Source: Dillenia suffruticosa (lineage: Eukaryota; Streptophyta; Magnoliopsida; Dilleniales; Dilleniaceae). Taken from it: a DNA stretch of 64,000 nucleotides. Every line of letters begins with the position of its first letter. The stretch's first letter is position 1. Location: contig JAVTVX010000012.1 of assembly GCA_033439265.1 (NCBI GenBank), positions 34,536,261 to 34,600,260 of the forward strand. Reading direction: 5' to 3'. Positions 1-12,500 of this stretch are shown piece by piece. The notes beneath the pieces are model-generated. The model was not told where the DNA came from, did no database searches, and worked only from the letters and a program-made list of their open reading frames with translations. The translations under genes and the position numbers were made by a program.

Positions 1-580
1 TGTTAGAGTATCAAAGTCAGTCCTTTCCAGAGCTCTCAAATCATGAGCTTAGCCAAAGCTAGTTGCAGCATACTTCATATGGTGCTTTGTATAGAAAGCA
101 TTATTGACAACCTTCCGCCCAATGGGGGAATTTTGTTTTTTTATTTTGATTTTTTTTTTTGAGACGGGGGAGGGGAGGGGAGGGGGTCCAGTCTTCAATT
201 TTCTGCAAAATCATGAGCTTCTTGGGGCAGGGAATGATTGTTCTCATAATTGTTCATAAAAGTGTGCTAAAATATGTAAGGGGCAGTTCATTCATTTTAA
301 AATATCCTGAGAAGTTCCATTGGTGTCATGCAAAGTTCAATCCTGCAAAATTGCTGTGACTTAGAGCCCTGGGTGTGAGTTATGTCATGTAGACGGTTTC
401 TAGAGATATCCACATTTTCCATAAAGAAAATTGGGTATTAGCTGTTTTTGTTGTGTACAATTCAAAACAGGCTTAAAAAGTGTGCATGCTTAAAATAGTG
501 GTTGATAGATTTGCATTTTTTTTCTCCCGGGAAGATTTCAATGTTTTGATCCTCAAACTTAGATGGTTTGAAGATAAGCT

Positions 581-648
581 CCAGTATCACTAATCATAGT
601 CAAAGTTGGTTTTAGGATAGGCCCCAGTATCACTAATCATAGTCGAAG
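581..648. repeat. 25-bp direct repeat in a CPL1 intron
   Basis: The motif CCAGTATCACTAATCATAGT plus RAAGT occurs at 581-605 and again at 624-648, with a single A/G difference. The rest of 1-805 looks like intron: no conserved coding sequence is seen before the acceptor at 804-805. Confidence 0.8.
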
Positions 649-805
649 TAATGATGTTTGAGACACTCCTTTAATTTATGCAGATGCAAATTGGCTTGTT
701 GCATGTTCCTATCGCCTGATTTTGTTTATTGAATGTTTGATTATGTATAATTGTTTTAGTAGGCTTTTTGGTTCATCTTGACAGTTGTGTTGTTTGTATT
801 GGCAG

Positions 806-2343
806 ATAGATATTTGTCATATGTTAAACCTGATGCTGGCTCTGTCCAAGGAGATGTAAGTAGGTTTTCAGCTGGAAATGAGAATGGATTTGTAAGTGAT
901 TTGAATTCTTTGGGTTATCAGCGATTACCCAAGGAGGATTCCGTCCCACGTCCAACAAATGCTGCAGAACAGTCCAGACATCTGGACCCAAGGCTGGATG
1001 GTTCTTGGAAAGCAATGGGCCCGGTCTCTGCGCTTAAAGAAATAGTAACATCCTGAACTAGAGTCTTGTAACCTTTTTCTTTGTTCAACAATTCAATTCA
1101 TGTATATTGATGGAATTGGTCTTTTCTTTCTCCAGTGCATGATGGAAGGTCGTGATGTTGTCTTTCAAGCACAGCCTCCACACTCAAATAATGAAATCCA
1201 GAGAGACGAAATATGCGCACAGGTTTGGGGCTCTTACATTATATGGCTGATATATATTCAAAACGGGTTATGATGATTACTCTTATGTCCTATCTGCAGT
1301 ATAGTCTGATCCTGACAAGTATGGATAGTTTTTGTTGATTATATGGTTTGTCATTAGTCACCTTTTCCATGTTAATTGATTGTTTTCTGTTTAAAATGAT
1401 CCTTTAGGTTGAGATAGATGGACAGGTCTTGGGTATTGGCACTGGATTAACATGGGATGAAGCTAAGGCACAGGTATTGTTTGTTTTTGAATTTTGTCCT
1501 ACTTTTTGGTATGCCACTTAATGTTCATGTCCGAGCTTGGTTGCTTTTAATTTTAGGCTGCAGATAAAGCCCTTGGACATCTCAAGTCTATGCTTGGTCA
1601 ATTTAACCAGAAACACCATGCTTCTCCAAGGTGAGTTGATTTCACTTGTATCCAATGTTACATAACAATTCAAGAAGGAATTTTATCTGCTCTTTCTTTG
1701 CATAATTAGAACAAAAAGAGTAAGGAGGGATATAAATACATAATAAAGTTTTGCTGCACACTGTATTTTTAGATCTTCCAATTTTGGTTTGTTGTGTCGT
1801 GATTCCTATATATGCACAAATATTGGAGAAAACTAATGTAGTGGGCACACTTGGCCAGTGGGACTAGAGGATGGGAAGAGGATAAAAGCAAATGAATAAT
1901 ACTGTGGTTTTGTTATGAATGTACTCGTTGAGTTCCCATAATCTACCAACTGATACTGCTCTGACTGCACAACATTACTTTCTGATGAGGTTGTTTTGAA
2001 AAGCCAATACCTAATTGTTGGGGCACAAGGCTTTGCTGGTTGAAGACGATAGGAGAACATTAGATACCTTGCTAAGTTTTTTTTGATCATTTTTTGCATT
2101 TTACTTTTGGCTTTTGCATATTTCTTTGCTGGTGTAAATCTTGAGGGCTTGTTGCAGTTAAACTGATGGCCATACTTGGCTATTTTGATGAGTAGTAAAT
2201 TTTGTTATTGAATTTTGTGATACTGTGGAATTAGGTTATTTCACGGGATGCCAAATAAACGTTCGAAGTCAGATTTCTCAAGGTCTTTGCAACAGATGCC
2301 TTCTTCTGCTAGATATCCCAGAAATGCTTCTCCTGTGCCCTGA
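806..2343 (+). CDS. CPL1: RNA polymerase II CTD phosphatase-like protein CPL1/FRY2, 3' exons only
   Basis: Partial gene whose 5' part lies before the window. Exons: 806-1044, 1136-1222, 1408-1473, 1557-1630, 2235-2343; all junctions are GT-AG and the frame stays open to TGA at 2341. CPL1 dephosphorylates the Pol II C-terminal domain in the nucleus and represses stress-responsive transcription (family knowledge). The phosphatase and BRCT parts are not in the window. What is visible is the C-terminal dsRNA-binding domain: ALKEICMMEGRDVVF, then AQVEIDGQVLGIGTGLTWDE, then AKAQAADKALGHLKSML, with the alpha-beta-alpha pattern split over the second to fourth exons here. The tail is basic (MPNKRSKSDF) and ends in RYPRNASPVP, like CPL1 homologues. 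CPL2 lacks this second-dsRBD arrangement as far as I recall, so CPL1 is preferred. The first exon opens in phase 1, so it needs one base from an exon before the window. Confidence 0.88.
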
Positions 2344-3974
2344 GAACCAGTGAAAGTTTTGTTCCTCATTTTTGGACATTACGGTTGCTCCTACATCATT
2401 CATCCTCCCTTGTACAAATAATTGGATAGAGGGTCAATCTTGAGATAAGGATCTTGCTAGCCGTTGAGACTTTTCAAGGCTGTGGTGGAGTCCAAGCAGA
2501 CTTGTATTTGGACAAAATTTATTGACATGCATTCAAATTCTTTGAAAGGAGAGCTGTTAATTCCAAGCAACCACTTGTTCTAACAAGGAGAGCTGCTTAA
2601 GGTTGACATGCAGTAAAATCTGTCGAGACAGTGCTGTACAATTCTCGTGTATGATCTTGTAAGAGCTTGCCTTTTTGCAGCGATGCCATCATTGTCAAGC
2701 AGAGACACTATGGAACATGGCATATGACCTGCAATTGCTTCAGCCTTGCTCTCCATCTCTCCGATGATGTTACCTTTGGCCTTCATGGGCGGTTAAGCAC
2801 ATATGGGATGATAGATATTGAGAGACTTGACGGCGTTGAAAGACTACAGTGACATTATTTATTTTGTGTCGATATAAACAGTTTTTGACCCGCTGTGTTA
2901 TGCAACTCAATAGGTTTTGAATTTATGGTTCTCTAGACTGAGAATGGCTGATTATTGTAGATAGTAATTTTCAATGTCTAACCCATTTGGCTCTTCTGTA
3001 ATTCTTTCCTGTGAGATTGTCTTATTTGATTCCTTAGCTATTTTTTCGCAGTGTGCTCAATGTCTCAATCTTTAGCTGATCATAAATTTGTTGCTGATGA
3101 ACATGAATAATATTACTTGTACATTTTTACAGGAAAAGGAATATGTTGGTCACTGAAAATTTTGACGCCAAGGTAAAGCCTGAAATTTATTCAGGCTGAG
3201 GGTACATTATGCATATGAGCTTATAATATCAGGGTGGGAGTTCATACATTTCAAGCTAAAGAATATTTGAAATTATAATTTTTAAAATTTATATATAAAT
3301 TTTATGATAATACTTTATAGTATACATTTCCACCAATCAAAGTGCGCCATGGGATGCTATTTGGTTTTTCATTTTTCTTTGGGTACCTGCAAATATATTT
3401 ATATAATCTGCCAAAATAATTTTTGACTTAAACTCTTTTATTATTGCTATGTTAGTGAAATAATTTTTTTAAAATGATTATATAAATACTTCAACCATTG
3501 GTTTACAGGTGCGAAGAGAACCAATAAATACATCTGCCTCTAAAACTGAATGTCTCTATTGAAATTAGTCTTTTGGGTATATGCAATTCCAATCATTTAT
3601 GGATTTATGGTAATGTAATTTAATTGTTAAAACATAAAATATAGAGTTTTGAATTTAAAAAATTAAAATAAATAAAAACCGCTAATTCTAGTAAAATGGG
3701 AAGTTGAGTACAGATTAACCACTAAACTTAGGATTGAGAGAGAGAGAGAGAGGAGAGATGATGATGATGATTTAACTTCTGCAGCTCCTATATTGAAAGT
3801 TGAAAGAAATATTTTCTTCCCAAAAAACTCCATTTAAATGGTCATTTTCTTAAAAGAAAAAATCCAAAGTTAATTTCCTATTATACGACTATACTTGGTC
3901 TGATTTGGAAAATTAAAATTAGATAAAGTTGATATTTTGATTATTTAATATTAATATTTCCGTCTCTCCCAAGG

Positions 3975-4020
<46 letters not shown>

Positions 4021-4323
4021 GTATATATAATAAATGAAATTGAGGGGCTGTTGGGTTGGTTGCCTAATCGCTTTGGTCAAAAAAACAAAACAGCTTGTTT
4101 GAAACATCAAGCCGACACGGTTGGACTTTTTTTGACAGCTGATCTTCTTGCACTGTTAAAAGCTCTCTCTCTCTACACTATCTTTCTCTCTCTTCGAAGC
4201 TTACTTGGAGTTGGAGTGCTTAAAAAGGAAAGCCAAAGGAAAACGAAACAACACCAACTGCAACCCACGATAGGATAGAATAAAGTACCTCACCATTTCT
4301 AGAGAGAGAAGAGAACTGCAACA
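2344..4323. other. CPL1 3' region and clathrin light chain promoter region
   Basis: No conserved gene is seen. The first few hundred bases probably hold the CPL1 3' UTR. Short open frames at 2580-2852 match no family I know. 3738-3754 is a short GA run. 3976-4018 is a (TA)n microsatellite of about 43 bp. 4160-4195 is a pyrimidine-rich patch typical of plant core promoters. 4300-4320 is a GA-rich leader just before the clathrin light chain ATG. Confidence 0.6.
3976..4018. repeat. (TA)n microsatellite
   Basis: Nearly pure alternating AT run between the CPL1 3' end and the clathrin light chain promoter. Confidence 0.95.
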
Positions 4324-7035
4324 ATGGCTTCTTCCTTCGATGCCTTCACCAGTGACGGAGACGAAACCCCAACTGTTCCATCCTCCACCACTCGTCCTTT
4401 TGACGACGACGGTTACCTCGGCTACGATCCTCGTCTTCCTTCTCAACGCTTCGACTCTTCCTCTTTCTCTCACTTCAATTCCGACGCCGTCGATGAAGTC
4501 ATTGCCGCCGATCCGCCTCCCCCCAACTACCATCCCTTCGGTGATGATGACGGAATCTCCATTTCTCAATCTCCGGAGACTTACACTTTCGCTAGCTCCG
4601 AAGATCCGATTCCAAACCCTAACTTTTCGCAGTCTCCGTTTTTGGAGATTCCGGTGGAGAACGGGAATGGCAAGGCGTATGATATTGGAGCTGATGGGGA
4701 TTTCAGCTCCGACGGACCGATTCTTCCTCCGCCAAGTGAAATGCAGCTGGAGGAAGGCTTTGCGTTTCGTGAATGGAGACGGTGAGTGGTTTTTGGTTCA
4801 GATCTTCTATTGTATTGCCTAGATCTGATTTCAAGCTTTCATTTTGAGTGTTCAGTTGACTTGATCTGTGGTTTTCAACGGTCGTGCTGTGTGATGATCA
4901 TGGTGATGTGACTTTTTTTGGAATTTACTGCTGTGCTGACTTGTTCTCGGAAAGAATTTGACTGATCTGTGAGTTTGAGCAATTGGGTGTTGTGAATATG
5001 AAGAGTCATTTGTGTTATACAAGGAAATCATAATAGAACTTGTGAAGATGCTGTTTCTTGATGCCCTAATTCACAGTGTCATTATTAGATCTTGATGAAT
5101 ATACGTGATCGATTATGATAATTTGGTGGTATTATAGTCGTAATACTATGAGGTACAGAGAGACACGGACACAAACTATATACTATTTTTAAGTTGTGGA
5201 GTGCCTTTGTGTCCAAAGAATGCGTCTGCAATATGAACCCCTTCGTTTTGAGAGGTATCTATACAACATAGATTGTTTAGTTTTCGAAGGATTAGATCTT
5301 CTATCGAAGTTTTGCGCTTTTGGCTGCAATTTTATTTGGTAAATGAAGATTGTTGATAACATGCGTAAGGCCATGGTATTTTGTTTACGTGAATTTTGTT
5401 TCAGATTTTTTCAGTTAACGTAATCAGCTAAAACAATTCTTGGATCTAATTATTTCCTTTTATGAGTGTTTTACGATGTCAATAATGGTTTTTGGAGTTG
5501 ATAGTGATAAGATGGTCGGTAATGGGATGTTGGGTCTTGCTGCGTGGCAACTTTTAGAGCGGTGATGGTTTCAGTCAATAATTTCTACTTGTCTCTCATC
5601 GACTAGCTAGAATGTGAATTGTGTTGAGGGCCATTCAGGTCTTACGTTGGTTGGCTTGTGCAAATGATTCAGGAAAAAAAATGTATATTTTTGCCTCCTC
5701 GCCCTCCCCTTTTTAAAATATTGCATGTGTTGAATAGCATTAATTCGTGGCTATCTGTCTCAAGGTTGAAGAAATATATGTGTTTGGAGTTGACCCCCTT
5801 TGGTAAGGTGTTGAATTATATGTCCTGGGAAGTTACTTCTATCAAATTGAATAAGCATGTTCCCTTACTAGACATTTAAGATGGATCAGCATTAGTGCAA
5901 AAAACAGTTGCAAGAGACATAAAAGATATCCACCATAACACACCAATAAATTTAGTTTTCCATACATCTTGATCTTTTTGCAGCGATTGGTAGTCTGAAC
6001 AAAATTTAACCACTTTGCTAATTAATAAAAACAGTTTTAGTGTTAGCATAACTTCAAAGTTAGTTTTTAGATTTAAGGCACTTTTGAGTTGCAGTCTACT
6101 GCAAAACATGTTGAATTTCAATGAGTTTAACTGAAGCAGCCAGTGTTCAGATGATTGTATATATTGGCTAGTATAGAGGTCATGCTAAAGGCTGCCTTCT
6201 TGCAACATATTATCTAAATATTGCATCATAAGCTTGAGAATCTGAAAAGAATTGCAATGTATGGGACAAGAGATATCTCTGATAGCTTTTTATATTTTTA
6301 ATTTCATTGTGATTGTCTACATTTCCTCATTATGGAGCCTCATGAATTCGCCGGTGCAGTCAAAATGCCATTCAGCTCGAGGAAAAAGAAAAGAGGGAGA
6401 AGGAACTCCGGCTACAAATCATTGAAGAAGCTGAAGAGTTTAAACGTGCTTTCTATGAGAAAAGGAAGCTTAACATTGAAACTAGCAAGACCAATAACAG
6501 AGAAAAAGAGAAAGTAAGTTTTCTGGAATTTCCTTCAACTGCCAATTTCTGTTTATTTTCTGCTTGATCAAGATTAATGGGTCTGTAATTGGACCAGTTA
6601 TTCTTGGCCAACCAAGAGAAATTCCATAAGAATGCGGATAAGCAATACTGGAAGGCAATAGCCGAGCTTATTCCTAATGAAGTGCCCAACATTGAGAAGA
6701 AGAGAGGCAAGAAGGACCAGGAGAAGAAGCCATCAATTACTTTCATCCAAGGCCCAAAGCCTGGGAAGCCCACTGACCTCTCGAGGATGCGACATATAAT
6801 TCTGAAGCTGAAGCACAATCCACCACCTCACATGATTCCGCCCCCTCCTGCACCAGCCAAGGACACTAAAGATGGAAAGGATGCCAAATCAGTGACCAAC
6901 GGATCAGCAGCCAAGGAAGCTCCTGGTGGACCCACTAAAGATGCTGCTGCTAATGGATCTCCTAATAAATCTGAAGAAGCTGCTCCTCCAGCTGAGCAGC
7001 CAGCTGCAGGAACTGTACCAGCCACAACTGCTTGA
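4324..7035 (+). CDS. CLC1: Clathrin light chain
   Basis: Complete gene, 349 aa. Exons: 4324-4781, 6360-6513, 6598-7035. Clathrin light chain binds the clathrin heavy chain hub and regulates triskelion assembly in endocytosis and trans-Golgi traffic. The N-terminus ([13 protein letters not shown], then [17 protein letters not shown]) is the acidic, Ser/Pro-rich region of plant light chains. The central coiled coil that binds heavy chain runs from about residue 140 to 235: [34 protein letters not shown], then [40 protein letters not shown] and [11 protein letters not shown] are conserved plant motifs. The tail from about residue 280 is a Lys/Ala/Pro-rich low-complexity stretch. Start context AACAATGGC fits plant initiation. 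The length is nearer Arabidopsis CLC1 (about 340 aa) than CLC2/3 (about 260), hence the symbol, which is tentative. Intron 1 is 1578 bp and holds no recognisable element. Confidence 0.95.
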
Positions 7036-7977
7036 TCGCAGGCTACAAATGCCTTGACCTCAATCAGCGTTATTTTCTTTCCTCAAAATTTGAGTTCTTG
7101 TTTCGATCTTGCTTAGCTCCGAGATGGGAGCAGTTTTCTTACATTTATTCAAGATGCTGTTTTGATGATCCAAAATTGTTTTTCTAATCTTCTCACATTG
7201 GGAACTATCACAAAATCACTACTTCATTTCACGTCTGCTTATCTTTGTTAAGATTGGTTTTTCCTATTGTCTCCCCCTGTATTATGGTAATCATACTGAG
7301 GTACAATAAAAATGAAATGTTTGTGGGGGCATGGATTTCTACCTGTATTGCACCTCGTATTCTTATAGCATTTGGTTTTGTTGGGGGACAGATTGTTGTT
7401 TTGCCGTACCATGTGATTTTGAACATCCAAGGGACGAACAGCATGGTGACTTATATTGTGTGATGTGTGGTCTGATGTGATATTCTTCCTCTTAAGGGTT
7501 GTAGGGAATTAGCCAAATAGGTTCAAGGCATTTCATCTCTCAAGGCCTATTTGCTCAACCACCAAGGTGGGATGTGTGATGTGACTTGCTTGCATCGTTG
7601 TTGGATCGAAACCAAGGACAAGTCGAGCTGGTGGCTCATCTACCAAGTTAGTTATGTTAATGCCATTGAATGCTAAATAAAAAATGGTTAAAAATAGCTC
7701 AAATCAAAGCTTTTTTACGGCATCATTGGATAAAATGAAGCTGGCACGTTAGCATGCAAGCAATCCATTGTTCTCAATATATTCGAGCAGTTGAATCAGT
7801 GCATCTGTTTGAAACGTTTTGAAGAAAGTCTTGTTTACAAAAATTGGCAATATACCATATACATTGATCGTGCCAAACATTGGTTTCCTGTCTAAAATCT
7901 ACAAAATCAATACTAGATAAATATTTATCATTTGAATCCTAATAAAAAAGTACAAGTAGATTTTGAAGGGGAAAAAA

Positions 7978-8037
<60 letters not shown>

Positions 8038-8117
8038 TCTCGCACATTGACTGAATTGCCTATGAATGTTTACATCAAACCCTCTTAGAGGCTCAATGAG
8101 AATGGCCGACCTCATTT
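7036..8117. other. Convergent intergenic region between clathrin light chain and the kinase
   Basis: 3' ends of a plus-strand and a minus-strand gene face each other here. The clathrin light chain 3' UTR likely covers the first 300-400 bases. Overlapping open frames on both strands at 7229-7463 match nothing and are taken as chance. 7980-8041 is a long CT microsatellite. Confidence 0.6.
7980..8041. repeat. (CT)n microsatellite
   Basis: About 60 bp of almost pure CT on the plus strand, about 80 bp beyond the kinase stop codon, so it reads GA in the kinase transcript 3' region. Confidence 0.95.
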
Positions 8118-11100
8118 TCATCGCGGTGTCACCTGAGTGATGGTTTCAGGGACTGAACTCAACTGATAACTGGACTCTGTAGATGACCTTTTGTTTGAAG
8201 ATGGCCCACTTAACCCACCAGATTCTCGAAAAAACCCAGGAGCTGTAATTTGATCCTCTTTGAGCCGAATGTTTCTCGAGAGCATGTCAACCACTTGGCT
8301 CATTAGAGGTCTTCGGCTTGCTGTTGATTGAGTGCAGAAAAAGGCTACTTTTAAGAACCTAATTACCTCTTCCTCGGGGTATTCTTTCAACTCTGGATCC
8401 ACAAGTTGTAAGAGTTTCCCTTCTTTGTAAAGCTGCCATGCCTATAGAAGCAAAATTTGGCGATCTAGTAAATCCAGCAACCAACAACTTACCACCAACA
8501 AGGTTTAGTATGCAGTAAAACAAAAATTTTTAGACACATAAGTTCCCAAAGTAACTCGAGTTCTAACAATTGATGCATTTCCCAACATATTGCCAAAATG
8601 AATGACAATTAGATCTAACAGCAAAGAAATGTTGAGGTGCTTTTTGACTGAGAACACCACATACCCATTCCAGCAGAAGCTTCTCTTCCTCACCACAGTC
8701 TGCCTTTGAACTGCGCATTCCAGAAATGATTTCAATTATGAGGACCCCAAAGCTGTAGACATCAGCCTTGAGAGTTAACTGACCGCCCAATGCATATTCT
8801 GGTGCTAAATAACCACTGCATAGAAAAAGACCAAAGAACATTAATATGAGCAAGCACATAATATAAGACGTAGATAAGCATCTCAAAGTCATTAGCCTAG
8901 ACTTGGACAAAAATGGGGGGAAAAAAAACAACAGTGGCTTTGCCTTGGCAGCATGATGGCATTTTCCACATCTGAACCCATGTTTTGACAAAGCCAAAGT
9001 CTTGACATTTTAAAGTCAAATGGTTGAACATTACTTTACTCTAGTTCTTCTTTTCAACTTCCTAGTCAAGTCTACATACATTACTCTCAGGTAAGTTTTG
9101 ACTCTCAATCTCCAAAGAAGACCCAAGCCTCAACTCATATAATTCAGGTGCCTAGCCAAGATAGATCATAGCAAGTTATGCTAACAACGACAACTTAAAG
9201 ACTTGAGCATATAAGGACAAAGCCAGAAATTTACATCAGGAGGGATGAAGAACATGTATTTGGGGCTATAATCTCAAGGGATGGGGGTTATAATTTTTAG
9301 GGGAAACAACATTTGGGGATTTAATTATATATATATAAGGTGAATTTTTTATTAAAAATTCAGGGCGCAAGCACCCCCCCCTGCGCGGCGGGCCTGTGAG
9401 CATATAGCATGAAATGAAATCTCAATAGAATCAGTTGTACATTCACACAGAGCCTTGAAATATTTTGATCAGTGACACAAATGAAGGAAGAAAGTGTAGC
9501 TTCTAAGAGTCATGATGCCCCAAGTTCATATTGCTCGACATGAAATATATTAAGTTCTTTTCTTAGACTTTGGACAAAGTAAAGGACTACATGAAAGGAT
9601 ACAAGAGGACCTGCCCAAATTCGGCAGTCACACACCCAATCCCACTAACTTATAACTTAGTTGCCGAGGTTGTGATCAACATAATTACCTCAGTTCTGTG
9701 CATTAACAGGGAAGCAGAGAACTTTTCAGCTTAATCTTATCCATGTTAATTTATAATGCAGTATCAACATGGAGAAGCAATAATTATGCAGGATCTTTAT
9801 GCATCCTGTATGCCGTTGAATTTATATGCACTTTTCCAGTAAGTTCCTTCTGCTTCTCTCACACTCATGATGCCAACTTCAGGGCCTAGCATTATTCTGT
9901 TCATAGAATCCGTTCGTTATTTATTACCTCAAGCAGGACATCAAGGATGGTCAACTTAATTTCAACTTTTTGCACCCAAATATCCCTAAGCAGCTCTACA
10001 ATTAGGATAACTGATTGCAGAAACGTTACAGTAGCGATCCAAAAAAATATTATTGCAGACATAAACAATATGCACATTGTAAGGGAAGATTTCAGAAGTT
10101 GTGGATTTATCAGGAAGAAAGAAAAAAGAAACTTATATACAATAAGCTAGACGAAAGAAGAAGACTACATACGTTGTTCCTGCAATTCTTGTGCTAATGT
10201 GAGTGATGGTATCTGGGAAAAATTTAGCCAATCCAAAATCTCCAATTTTAGGATTATAGTCTTGGTCAAGAAGTATGTTACTAGCTTTGACGTCTCTGTG
10301 CACAATACGTGGTTCAACGTCTTCATGAAGGTATTTAAGACCCCTAGCTGTACCCATGCAGATATTAGATCGCTTCTGCCAATCCAATTTAATTGCTTTA
10401 TGGTTTGAATCTGGAAGAACAAGAAAAACAAGTGAAATTGAATTCAATTCTGTACAAAGTTCTAAAGACTTCCATACAGGAGCTGCCACTGGTGCTACCT
10501 AGCAATGCATGATCAAGGCTATTATTTTCAACAAATTCGTAAACCAAAATCCGGTTTATTCCTTCAGAACAGCACCCTATTAGCTCAACAAGGTTGGGAT
10601 GCCTAACATCTGACATAGTCTTAATCTCATTTAAAAATTCTCGTGCCCCCTGTTTTGACTCAGTAGATAGTCTCTTCACTGCAACTTGTTTTCCATCTTT
10701 AAGGATTCCCTGATAAATAGTCCACAAATGAGTAAACTAATGAAAGTTCACATTGAAACCTACAATTTGATCAACAATGACCCAAATTTGAAATAGTTGG
10801 GTACCTTATACACTGTTCCAAAACCTCCCCGCCCGATCTTGTTGCTTGGATGAAAATGGTTTGTAGTGAGCTTTATTTCATTGTATGAAAGATACTTGAT
10901 ACTCCCAAGAGTTTGCACTGGAAAAGGAAAAAGTTATACCAGTTCAAAGAAAAGGCAACAAAATTTGATGTCAATGTATTAAATGCTTATTACAGGTTTT
11001 TGAATGGATATAGCCTTATTAATATGAACTTTACTCCAAACAAGAATTGGATAGAAATACTGATTCTTGACATGTGCACCTCTCATCCAGTAGTGAGATT

Positions 11101-11409
11101 GAAAGAAAATATTGTTTTAGGGGCTGAACATTTTGGTATGGAAGGTATATGTCAATGTCATGCAGACTGTAATGTTTAAGGATATTAACAAAGCTAAGTT
11201 AACTAAATTCTAGAAACTCAGTACCGTACTTCCCAATGAAGTAGAAAGTAGCCCATATAGATAGATCAATCAAAAAGCAAAAAAAGAGATGGAAAAGGTA
11301 AACCTTCAAATGCAAAAGAACTCGATATCCTCAATGCTCTATCAAGTAGTGTTTTATGTGATGCAATTAGATGGTACTTCCTTTGACTCTCAATGAATGA
11401 ACATGCCAT
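8118..11409 (-). CDS. Receptor-like cytoplasmic Ser/Thr kinase (At1g16670/CRPK1-like)
   Basis: Minus-strand gene, modelled as 387 aa. Exons in transcript order: 11409-11304 (tentative), 10917-10805, 10709-10478, 10410-10173, 8815-8665, 8441-8118; stop TGA at 8118-8120. The kinase domain is intact: Gly loop [12 protein letters not shown] (about residue 63), catalytic Lys in VAVK (85), HRDVKASN (188-195), DFG (208-210), activation segment [15 protein letters not shown], and the C-lobe [14 protein letters not shown]. There is no transmembrane segment or ectodomain, so it probably acts in the cytoplasm. Arabidopsis members act in immune and cold signalling; the substrate here is unknown. The first exon was chosen because it ends in phase 1 at an AAG/gtttac donor and gives a length near the family's roughly 390 aa, but its sequence (MACSFIESQ) is not a conserved N-terminus. 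Exons 2-6 are secure. Confidence 0.88.
8816..10172 (-). other. Intron 4 of the kinase gene with GC-rich spot
   Basis: A 1357-bp intron splits the activation segment, between GT and GY of GTTGYLAPE. It holds no conserved coding sequence. A short GC-rich spot at 9361-9398 stands out in AT-rich DNA and resembles a transposon scrap, but no ends were found. Confidence 0.55.
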
Positions 11410-12500
11410 CATCGTCTTACAACAGATTTCGACATGCATCATCGTTAATACGTTCACACAATACACACATGATATCCAGATTGGCTAATCCATACCATCA
11501 AAGTCAGGCCGAGCATCAATGCCACGTCTTTTTGGTTCAACAACTGACGCACGAAAGCAACGACAACTCATATCTGTCTGCAATATTCACGATTAATGCA
11601 CATTAAAATTGCACAATTGTCCAGAATAAACAGAAACAAGGTTAACATGTCATGAATTTGAAATTTGCCCTTTTTAGTAGCACTAAGGTCCTGGAAGAAT
11701 ACGTTTACAAATTTAAAAAATAGAAGAAAAACATACACAAAAAACCTTGAAACACCAAATATGAACATTAGATCATTAGAAGGTGAGCATACAGCATAAT
11801 GAATATAACTTCAGAATCATGAATTGCTTCAATAGAAGAGACTTTCCCATTAATTACAGCACAAGACTTCGACTCAACTCTCAATATCAAGCTCTCCAAA
11901 GACATAGCCAAGTAATCTTAAATTCTCCGTTTTCTCGAACCACACATGCAGTGACTAGGTTTCTATCACCACCAAAAAATTCAACTCAAGAAAATCACAT
12001 AATTCTCAAATTCAACTCAATAAATCCTCCAAAAACACCTTAAAACATAAATTGGTTCATTTTAATTTACAAATTGACCCTCACCAAAATCACCATATTC
12101 TACGCCAAACCATCCAACTATAGATCAACAAAGACCAATAGACCAATAGATCAACAAATTCAACTATAGACAATAAAAGGGCGAAAAAAAGGTAACCTTT
12201 TTCTTCTACACCTTCACCCCAAGACCGAGACTCTGAAGGCTCTAACAAGACCCCATCAGGGATTTAGCCCAGAAATTGAATTTTTTTTCTCTTCCTAAAT
12301 TTGTGGGTTTTGCTGTTTTACGTAAGTTGGCGTTTGAAGGAGCGAAAGAAGAAGTGGAGGAAGAAGAAGAAATAGTCACCAGGCATGACTAGGAACAGGT
12401 GGGAAAGGAGCTAATTGTGCTCCCGCTCCTCCCCCCCCCCCCTCCCCTGACTGTCGCATCGAAAGTGATGGCCAGCTTGTGTATGGAGAATTCTTTTGGT
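11410..12500 (-). promoter_or_regulatory. Putative 5' UTR and promoter of the kinase gene
   Basis: No conserved coding sequence. On the minus strand, 12335-12375 reads as a CTTCTTC-rich tract typical of plant 5' UTRs, so transcription probably starts near 12.3-12.4 kb and a UTR intron may precede the first coding exon. 12430-12440 is a C homopolymer run. Confidence 0.4.

Noticed and set aside
2580-2852. Open frames on both strands downstream of CPL1
   Set aside because: Short, overlapping and without similarity; most likely in the CPL1 3' UTR.
4340-4822. 160-codon open frame overlapping clathrin light chain exon 1
   Set aside because: It is the +1 shadow of a clearly conserved coding exon.
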